A stretch of DNA of 64,000 nucleotides from DASUAS01 sp963750045. GTDB lineage: Bacteria > Actinomycetota > Acidimicrobiia > IMCC26256 > DASPTH01. A program made the translations under genes and the position numbers. Where the stretch lies: assembly GCA_963750045.1 (NCBI GenBank), contig CAVVPD010000005.1, forward strand, positions 1 to 64,000. The letters run 5' to 3'. The notes below the pieces were generated by a model. It searched no databases. It had not been told where the DNA came from and worked only from the letters and a program-made list of their open reading frames with translations. Shown piece after piece: positions 58,690 to 64,000 of this stretch. Within the stretch, counting starts at the first letter, position 1; each line of letters opens with the position of its first letter.

Positions 58690-59835
58690 TCAGGTCGCGT
58701 CCAGCTCGGCGAGGATCTCCTCGGTGTGCTCTCCCATTGCCGGCGCGGGGCCGACCACGACCTGCTCGTCGAAGGTGACCGCGGGTGCGGGGTGCACCAT
58801 GTCGCCGAGCTGGGGATGGACCTCGCGCACGAGGTAGCCGGGAGAGGTCGCCTCGATGAGCGCCGGGAGCTCGTCCAGGGTGGCCACCTTGGCGCACGGC
58901 ACGCCGTTCGCCGCGAGGAGGGCGACCACCTCCTCGCTCGACCGGGACGAGAGGTGGGCGGCGATCTCCTTCATGAGCCCGGCCGCGTTCCGGCCCCGCT
59001 TCTGGGGAGTGTCGAAGGCGGGGCTGCCGACGAGCTCGTCGCGGCCCACCGCGCGCAGCAGTCCGTCCCACTGCGGTGTCGTCACCGTGACCATCGCGAT
59101 GTACCCGTCGGCGGTCGGCGTGAGCCGGAACGTGCGTGACTGCGCCGGGAGCTGGTCGAACTCGCCGAGCATGGTGACGTTGGTGGACACGTCGGGCCAG
59201 AGGAAGGCGAGCCCCGCGTACAGCATCGGGATCTCGATGAACTGTCCTCGGCCCGTACGGTGGCGTTCGAACAGTGCGGCGGTGATGGCCTGCGCGGCAG
59301 TCAGGCCGGTGACCTTGTCGACGACGGCCTGCTGCACGAGCACGGGCACGCCGGTCTTGAGGTCGGCCTGGTTCCCGCCGAAGCCGGTCATCGCCTGGAT
59401 GACGTGGTCGTATGCGGGAGCGTCGGCCATGACCGAGTCGGACGGGAAGCCGCGGATGGCGGCGTAGATCAGGCGTGGGTGTTCGGCGACGAGCTCCTCG
59501 GCGGGGAAACCGAGGCCCGGCATCACGGTGGGGCGGAAGTTCTCCACCAGCACGTCGGCCGTGGCGATGAGCTTGCGAAGGGTGCTGCGGTCGGTGTCGT
59601 CGTTGAAATCGAGCGCGATCGAGCGCTTCCCCCAGTTGGTGTTCACGAAGTATGCCGACGTCCCGCCCCGCCCGGAGCCGACCTTGCGCAGGATGTCACC
59701 GACCGGCGGTCGCTCCACCTTCACCACGTCGGCGCCCTGCTGGGCGAGGACCAGCGTCGCGAACGGGCCCGAGAGGTTCATCGTGAGATCGAGGACCCGC
59801 ACTCCCGCGAGGGGCCCCGTGCCTGAGTGCGTCAT
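58690..59835 (-). CDS. CaiB/BaiF family (class III) CoA-transferase
   Basis: The 381-residue protein begins with GPLAGVRVLDLTMNLSGPFA, DVVKVERPPVGDILR and NWGKRSIALDFND. The catalytic Asp is in PAYDHVIQAMTGFGG, and ENFRPTVMPGLGF is the usual CoA-binding signature. Class III enzymes move CoA between acids via an aspartyl-CoA intermediate. A second family member lies at the right edge. It is divergent from the acyl-CoA dehydrogenase with a palindrome between, suggesting coordinated control of substrate activation and oxidation. Confidence 0.93.
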   Translation of the reverse strand: MTHSGTGPLAGVRVLDLTMNLSGPFATLVLAQQGADVVKVERPPVGDILRKVGSGRGGTSAYFVNTNWGKRSIALDFNDDTDRSTLRKLIATADVLVENFRPTVMPGLGFPAEELVAEHPRLIYAAIRGFPSDSVMADAPAYDHVIQAMTGFGGNQADLKTGVPVLVQQAVVDKVTGLTAAQAITAALFERHRTGRGQFIEIPMLYAGLAFLWPDVSTNVTMLGEFDQLPAQSRTFRLTPTADGYIAMVTVTTPQWDGLLRAVGRDELVGSPAFDTPQKRGRNAAGLMKEIAAHLSSRSSEEVVALLAANGVPCAKVATLDELPALIEATSPGYLVREVHPQLGDMVHPAPAVTFDEQVVVGPAPAMGEHTEEILAELDAT

Positions 59836-59859
59836 CGGCGCACCCTATTCCGCACCTAC

Positions 59860-59873
59860 TGTCGGCGCCGACA
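59860..59873. promoter_or_regulatory. 14-bp palindrome in the CoA-transferase/ACAD divergent promoter
   Basis: TGTCGGCGCCGACA is a perfect palindrome located 25 bases from the CoA-transferase ATG (59835, minus) and 34 bases from the acyl-CoA dehydrogenase GTG (59907, plus). Its central position suits an operator for both genes, though GC-rich palindromes of this length also arise by chance. Confidence 0.4.
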
Positions 59874-59906
59874 ACGGACGAGGGCGGCACCGAGGAGGAC
59901 GATCTC

Positions 59907-61049
59907 GTGGCGACGACCGACGAAGACGCGATGCTCGACACGTTGGAGGCCTGGTTGGCCGACGAGGTCACCCCCCGGGTGATGGACCTCGAGCACGCCG
60001 ACGAGTACCCCCACGACATGGTCGAGCAGATGCGGGAGTTCGGGCTGTTCGGCGCCACCATCCCCGAGGAGTACGGCGGCCTCGGGCTCTCGGCGGCCAC
60101 CTACGCCCGTATCGTCGAAGCCATCTCCCGCGCCTGGATGTCGCTCACCGGCGTGATCAACACGCACCTGATGGTCGCCGAGCTCGTGCGTCGCTACGGC
60201 ACCGACGAGCAGCGCGCGCACTTCCTGCCCCGACTCGTCGCCGCCGAGCTGCGCGGCGGCCTCGCGCTCACCGAACCCGACTGCGGCACCGATCTCCAGG
60301 CGGTGCGGACCACGGCGACGCGCCGCGACGGCGTCTACGTGATCGACGGCACGAAGATGTGGATCACGAACGCGCGTGAAGGCAACTGTCTCGCGGTCCT
60401 GGTCAAGACCGACGTCGACGCCGAGCCGCGGCACCGGGGCATGTCACTGTTCATCGTCACCAAGGACCTCGGGTACACGGTGCCCCGGAAGCTCGGGAAG
60501 CTGGGGTACCGCGGGGTCGACACGTGCGAAGTGGTGTTCGACGACGTCGTCGTGCCGCCCGAACACCTGTTGGGCGGCGTCGAAGGCCGCGGCTTCCACC
60601 AGGCCGTCGGCGCGCTCGAGCTCGGTCGCATCAACATCGCCGCGCGCGGGGTCGGCGTCGCGGACGCGGCGCTCGGCGCGTCGCTCCGCTACGCGCAGGA
60701 GCGCCACACGATGGGCAGGCCGATCGTGGAACACCAGGCGATCGCAATCAAGCTCGCCGACATGGCCTGCCGGGTCGAGTCGGCTCGCCTGCTCGTGGAG
60801 CGCGCCGCGAGCGCCTTCGACCGGGGCGAGCGATGCGACCTCGAAGCCGGGATGGCGAAGCTCGTCGCATCCGAGGCTGCGCTCGAGAACGCGACCGAGG
60901 CGATGCGCATCCACGGCGCCTACGGCTACTCGACCGAGGACCACATCGAGCGGTACTACCGCGACGCTCCGTTGCTCTGCATCGGCGAGGGCACGAACGA
61001 GATCCAACGCATCACGATCGCCCGGCAGTTGGTGGCTCGCTCGCAGTGA
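59907..61049 (+). CDS. acyl-CoA dehydrogenase
   Basis: The 380-residue ACAD starts at GTG 59907. It contains ATIPEEYGGLGLSAATYARI, GGLALTEPDCGTDLQAVRTT, DGTKMWITNAREGN, KLGKLGYRGVDTCEVVFDDV, ELGRINIAARGVGVADAALG, RIHGAYGYSTEDHIERYYRD and LLCIGEGTNEIQRITIARQL. The Glu in GEGTNE is the expected catalytic base. It is a medium/short-chain-type dehydrogenase donating electrons to ETF. The adjacent CoA-transferase may supply its substrate. Confidence 0.95.
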   Translation: MATTDEDAMLDTLEAWLADEVTPRVMDLEHADEYPHDMVEQMREFGLFGATIPEEYGGLGLSAATYARIVEAISRAWMSLTGVINTHLMVAELVRRYGTDEQRAHFLPRLVAAELRGGLALTEPDCGTDLQAVRTTATRRDGVYVIDGTKMWITNAREGNCLAVLVKTDVDAEPRHRGMSLFIVTKDLGYTVPRKLGKLGYRGVDTCEVVFDDVVVPPEHLLGGVEGRGFHQAVGALELGRINIAARGVGVADAALGASLRYAQERHTMGRPIVEHQAIAIKLADMACRVESARLLVERAASAFDRGERCDLEAGMAKLVASEAALENATEAMRIHGAYGYSTEDHIERYYRDAPLLCIGEGTNEIQRITIARQLVARSQ

Positions 61050-61128
61050 CCGCTCGGGCACCGGCCGGCTGGAGGCCGATGGCGGCCGCAACATGAGTCC
61101 CCCGGGTGGCGTTCACTAGGATCACGTG

Positions 61129-61518
61129 ATGCGTTTCCGGCGCCGGCACGTCCTCAGCGGCATCCTGCTGGCGTTCGTCGTCGCAGCCGCCCTGCTCGGT
61201 GTGCTGCACCTCGAGAGCACGTCGGGCGCCGGTGGATCTCACGCCGCGGTGTCGCTGTCGGCCGAACGTGCGCCACGTCACGCGTTCACGGTGGGGGATC
61301 GCACCCAAACCGACCATCTTGCCGTCGTGTCCCGCGTGGTGCACGCACAACCTGCGTCGCGCCAGCTCCGCCTCGCGCTGGCCCTGCTCGTGGCCGGCAT
61401 CCTGTTCCTGGCGCGACCACGCAGTCGTTCCCGCGTCGGCCAGCTCGAGAGCTCCGTCCCCAGTTGGCGCTCCGGGTTCGGTCCCGGAAGAGGTCCACCC
61501 GCAATTCGCATCGCGTGA
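61129..61518 (+). CDS. small membrane protein of unknown function
   Basis: The 129-residue product has an N-terminal basic stretch MRFRRRHVLSG, a hydrophobic helix ILLAFVVAAALLGVLHL and a second helix LRLALALLVAGILFL near residue 85. The remainder is polar, with an Arg/Ser-rich tail. It looks like a membrane protein with an extracytoplasmic loop of about 60 residues. No family is recognised. It lies 72 bp upstream of the winged-helix gene, on the same strand. Confidence 0.6.
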   Translation: MRFRRRHVLSGILLAFVVAAALLGVLHLESTSGAGGSHAAVSLSAERAPRHAFTVGDRTQTDHLAVVSRVVHAQPASRQLRLALALLVAGILFLARPRSRSRVGQLESSVPSWRSGFGPGRGPPAIRIA

Positions 61519-61589
61519 TCGCGACGGCATGAGCCGTCGTCTTCCGTCCGTGGTCGTCGCGCAGACGCGCGCACACGAAGGAGTTCCGC

Positions 61590-62180
61590 ATGCGACCTTC
61601 GAGTCGTTCCGGGGCCATCTCGGCCGAGCCGAGCTGGCCCGCCGTGGATGCCACCGTCAGCGTCCACCCATTCCAATTCGACCCGTCGGTGACCGTCGAC
61701 GTCCGTCTCGTGCGTTGGCCCGAGCAGGCCCCGCTCCGTGATGAGCTCGCGCTGGTGGGCGTGCCGCGCGTCGTCGTGCTCGACGCCGTCGACCGCCCGC
61801 CGCCCGTCGGGGACGAGCTCGAGGACTGGATACGGTCACCGCTCGACCACGCCGATCTCGTGGTGCGCGCGACGACGGTGGCGCGCCGCGCGGACCTGCG
61901 GGAACGACCGTGGCACGACGGTCACACGCTGGTCGGCTTCCGCGAACGTTGGTGCGAGATGCCCCGCCGCCAGGCCGCGACGGTGCAGCTCCTCGTGGAG
62001 CGGTTCGGCGGCGTCGTGCGCGACGACGAGATCTTCGGGCTGTTCGCGGAGGGTCGAGCCAGCTCGCACGCCGAAGCGGTCAAGACCGCGATGCGTCGGA
62101 TCAAGCACGGGCTCGCGCCGATCGGCCTCCTTTTGACCCGGGTGCGGGGCTGCGGGTACCTCCTCGACCGCGCCGAGTAG
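61590..62180 (+). CDS. winged-helix (OmpR/PhoB C-terminal type) DNA-binding protein
   Basis: The 196-residue protein has a C-terminal Trans_reg_C-type winged helix: RQAATVQLLVERFGGVVRDD, AVKTAMRRIKHGLAPIGLLL and TRVRGCGYLLDRAE (about residues 120-195). The N-terminal half (VTVDVRLVRWPEQAPLRDEL, PRVVVLDAVDRPPPVGD) resembles a degenerate receiver domain without a clear phospho-accepting Asp cluster. ATG 61590 is preceded by AAGGAG. It may be a phosphorylation-independent regulator of the neighbouring membrane protein. Confidence 0.8.
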   Translation: MRPSSRSGAISAEPSWPAVDATVSVHPFQFDPSVTVDVRLVRWPEQAPLRDELALVGVPRVVVLDAVDRPPPVGDELEDWIRSPLDHADLVVRATTVARRADLRERPWHDGHTLVGFRERWCEMPRRQAATVQLLVERFGGVVRDDEIFGLFAEGRASSHAEAVKTAMRRIKHGLAPIGLLLTRVRGCGYLLDRAE

Positions 62181-62230
62181 CCGCCGCGGATACCGTGAAC
62201 GCTCCGGACCGAACACGGTGAGGAGGCCCC

Positions 62231-62482
62231 ATGGACGGCGGCGATCAGGAGATCATCCAGCACATCGACCGGCTCGTCGACGAGGAGCACACGCTCGAGC
62301 GGGCGCGCACGAGCGGGAGATCACTCGGCGTCGACGAGATGGCGCGTCTCCGCGCGCTGGAGGTGCAGCTCGACCAGCTCTGGGACCTGCTCCGCCAGCG
62401 CCGGGCGCGTCGCAACGCCGGCCTCGATCCTGACGACGCGTCCGAACGCGACCCGTCCACCGTCGAGGGGTACCGGCAGTGA
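62231..62482 (+). CDS. DUF2630 family protein
   Basis: The 83-residue protein matches DUF2630: IIQHIDRLVDEEHTLERART, MARLRALEVQLDQLWDLLRQ and RRARRNAGLDPDDASERDP. It is a helical, charged protein found across Actinobacteria with unknown role. ATG 62231 has GAGGAGG about 8 bases upstream. Its stop overlaps the start of the next gene by GTGA. Confidence 0.9.
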   Translation: MDGGDQEIIQHIDRLVDEEHTLERARTSGRSLGVDEMARLRALEVQLDQLWDLLRQRRARRNAGLDPDDASERDPSTVEGYRQ

Positions 62483-63373
62483 GTGTGGGGAGTGACGCCT
62501 GGCCGTCGCTTCCGTACGCGTCCTGGGCCGACACGCTCGACACGGTCCACATGGAGCTCCAGATCCTCGGGAAGGTGAGGGTCGCGCTCTCGCCCAAGGA
62601 GCCGGAATGGGCCCACGTGGCGCTCTACGTGTCGCCACGAGGCATCACCACCGGACCGGTGCCGTCGCCCGCCGGGCTGCTCGAGGTCGAAGCCGACTTC
62701 ATCGACCACCAGGTCGTGATCCGCACGGTGGCCGGTGTCACCACGACCGTCGCGCTCGCGGCGCGTCCGATCGCCGCGTTCTGGTCGGACTTCATCGGTG
62801 CGCTGCGGCGGGTCGGGGTCGACACCGAGCTCTCGACCATGCCCCAAGAGGTACCCGATCCGATCCCGTTCCCTGACGACACGACACATGTGGCGTACGA
62901 CCCCGAAGCGGCGCAGCGCTTCTGGCGTGTGCTCGCGCTGATCGAGCCCGTGTTCGAGGAGCACCGCGCCGCGTTCAAGGGCAAGGTCTCGCGGGTCCAC
63001 TTCTTCTGGGGCAGTGCCGACCTCGCGGTCACCCGGTTCTCCGGGCAACCGTGCACGCCGCCGGACGGCGCAGACATGCTGGTGCGCGGGTCCTACGACT
63101 ACGAGCAGATGAGCGTCGGGTGGTGGCCCGGAAGCGCGTCGTTCCCGGATCCGGCCTTCTACGCGTACGCGTACCCGAAGCCCGACGGCATCTCACGCGC
63201 GCAGCTCTCGTCGCCGGGTGCGGGGTGGAACGACGAGCTCGGCGAATTCATCTTGCGCTACGAGGATGTCCGAACCGCGGCGTCACCCGAATCCGCACTT
63301 CGCGAGTTCTTCGCCGCGGCCTACGAGGCCTGCGCGTCGCCGCGCGGGCTGGGATCCCGACCTCGTCGGCTAG
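62479..63373 (+). CDS. DUF5996 family protein, 3' frameshift
   Basis: From GTG 62479 the frame reads WPSLPYASWADTLDTVHMEL, QILGKVRVALSPKEPEWAHV, VHFFWGSADLAVTRFSGQ and SVGWWPGSASFPDPAFYAYA, all hallmarks of the roughly 300-residue DUF5996 family. The family usually ends ...YEAcA...GWD..L. Here the frame reads YEACASPRGLG, while a neighbouring frame gives AGWDPDLVG and TAG at 63371-63373. One base added near 63336-63345 explains this. Otherwise the frame runs on antisense to the next gene. The function is unknown. Confidence 0.82.
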
Positions 63374-64000
63374 CCGACGACGCCCTTGACCTTGAGGTCC
63401 AGGATGGTGTCCCAGTCCAGGCCGAGCTTCTCGGTGAGGATCTCGTCGCCGTGCTCGTTGAACTCGGGGCCGCGGCTCGTGGGTGCGGGTTCGCCGTTGA
63501 ACTGCACGGGCGTGCTCACCAGGGTGAACGGGTGCCCGTCCTTGGACTGCACCTCCTGGAGGTAGCCGTTGGCGCGTGTCTGCGGGTCGTCGGCGACGTC
63601 GAGGGTGTCGAGCACGGGAGACCACTGCCCGTTCATCCCGTACAGCTGTTCCTTCCACTCCGCCAAGGTCTTGACCGCGATCGCCGCGGCGACCAGCTCG
63701 GCCGCCTCGGGCGCGTCGGCCATCAGCTTCTCCGCGGTGTCGAAGCGCGGGTCGCTCACCAGCTCGGGGATGCCGAGCCGCTCGCAGGCCTCGGGCCAGT
63801 AGTAGAAGCCCTGCAGCATCGCCAGCGCGAGGTACTTGCCGTCCTTCGTCTTGTAGCAACCGACGATGGGGTTGGTGATCTGGCCACCCTGTTGCACCTG
63901 CAGGTCTCCCCAGGGCACGCCGTTCAGCAACGACACCGAGATTCCGGCCGCCATCGCCCACATGCCCGTGGCCATGAGGGACACGTCGACGACGTCGGCT
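63370..64000 (-). CDS. CaiB/BaiF family (class III) CoA-transferase, partial at right edge
   Basis: The visible C-terminal 210 residues read VSLMATGMWAMAAGISVSLL, GGQITNPIVGCYKTKDGKYL, ALAMLQGFYYWPEACERLGI and a terminal LGLDWDTILDLKVKGVVG. This is the second half of a class III CoA-transferase. The N-terminal part, with the catalytic Asp, lies beyond position 64000. It is a distinct paralogue of the 58690-59835 enzyme, and its TAG overlaps the TAG of the DUF5996 gene on the other strand within CTAG. Confidence 0.88.
   Translation of the reverse strand, partial: ADVVDVSLMATGMWAMAAGISVSLLNGVPWGDLQVQQGGQITNPIVGCYKTKDGKYLALAMLQGFYYWPEACERLGIPELVSDPRFDTAEKLMADAPEAAELVAAAIAVKTLAEWKEQLYGMNGQWSPVLDTLDVADDPQTRANGYLQEVQSKDGHPFTLVSTPVQFNGEPAPTSRGPEFNEHGDEILTEKLGLDWDTILDLKVKGVVG

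Noticed and set aside
1..64000. CRISPR arrays, tRNA or rRNA genes, prophage
   Set aside because: I saw no regularly spaced repeats, cloverleaf-like stretches, rRNA cores or phage structural genes while reading the window.

Overview
The window is a high-GC (roughly 70 % by eye) chromosomal segment from an actinobacterium. The content points to a member of the Actinomycetota such as Acidimicrobiia or a mycobacterium-like lineage: a deazaflavin (F420)-dependent Ddn-family reductase, DUF2630 and DUF5996 proteins, a DosR/DosS-like two-component pair, many GTG starts with 1-4 bp stop/start overlaps, and a very high density of acyl-CoA and SDR genes. The lineage is an inference; no rRNA or other marker gene is present. 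I saw no tRNA, rRNA, IS element, phage module or CRISPR array.

Layout. 0-10 kb is scarred: fragments of an acyl-CoA synthetase, an SDR, a thiolase and an Abhydrolase_10-like protein are joined head to tail (1-1028), followed by an intact hydrolase / SnoaL-LEH / TetR operon. Three related decayed repeats (about 3.55, 6.5 and 10.1 kb), the first two ending in a fossil acyl-CoA dehydrogenase 3' end, are separated by an SCO6745-family protein, a DinB gene with an in-frame amber codon, a thioesterase, a frameshifted hydrolase-cyclase, a Doc-toxin remnant, a Ddn reductase and an SDR. 10-14 kb has an alpha/beta hydrolase, an amidohydrolase and a frameshifted mmsA. 14.2-17.6 kb is a DosR/DosS-like two-component locus with PNPOx, CBS and SRPBCC genes. 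17.6-26.9 kb has a secreted cupin/AOC-like protein, enoyl-CoA hydratases, Nfu, an SDR, an orphan ligand-binding protein, LtrA and a second amidohydrolase. 26.9-31.7 kb is a sulfur module (sulfatase, LysR, TauE/SafE, CysQ). 33.3-36.6 kb is the ATP-grasp / alpha-E / transglutaminase triad. 36.6-43.9 kb is a form II molybdenum hydroxylase (coxSML-like) followed directly by etfB, etfA and an ETF dehydrogenase. 44-51.7 kb is a P450 / epoxide hydrolase / enoyl-CoA hydratase / alcohol dehydrogenase operon with a divergent SDR-ACAD pair. 51.8-58.6 kb is a compacted branched-chain-type ABC importer (LivG-LivF fusion, two tandem binding proteins, LivH-LivM fusion). 58.7-64 kb has CaiB-type CoA transferases, an acyl-CoA dehydrogenase and small regulatory or unknown proteins.

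Together the genes describe an aerobic heterotroph that imports organic acids or small lipophilic substrates (Liv importer), oxidises them (P450, hydroxylase, ADH/SDR), activates them by CoA transfer, runs beta-oxidation-type steps (ACAD, enoyl-CoA hydratase) and passes electrons through ETF and ETF dehydrogenase to the quinone pool. A recurring technical feature is single-base frameshifts in otherwise conserved genes, densest at 12.9-16 kb. Whether these are sequencing errors or real decay cannot be decided from the sequence alone.
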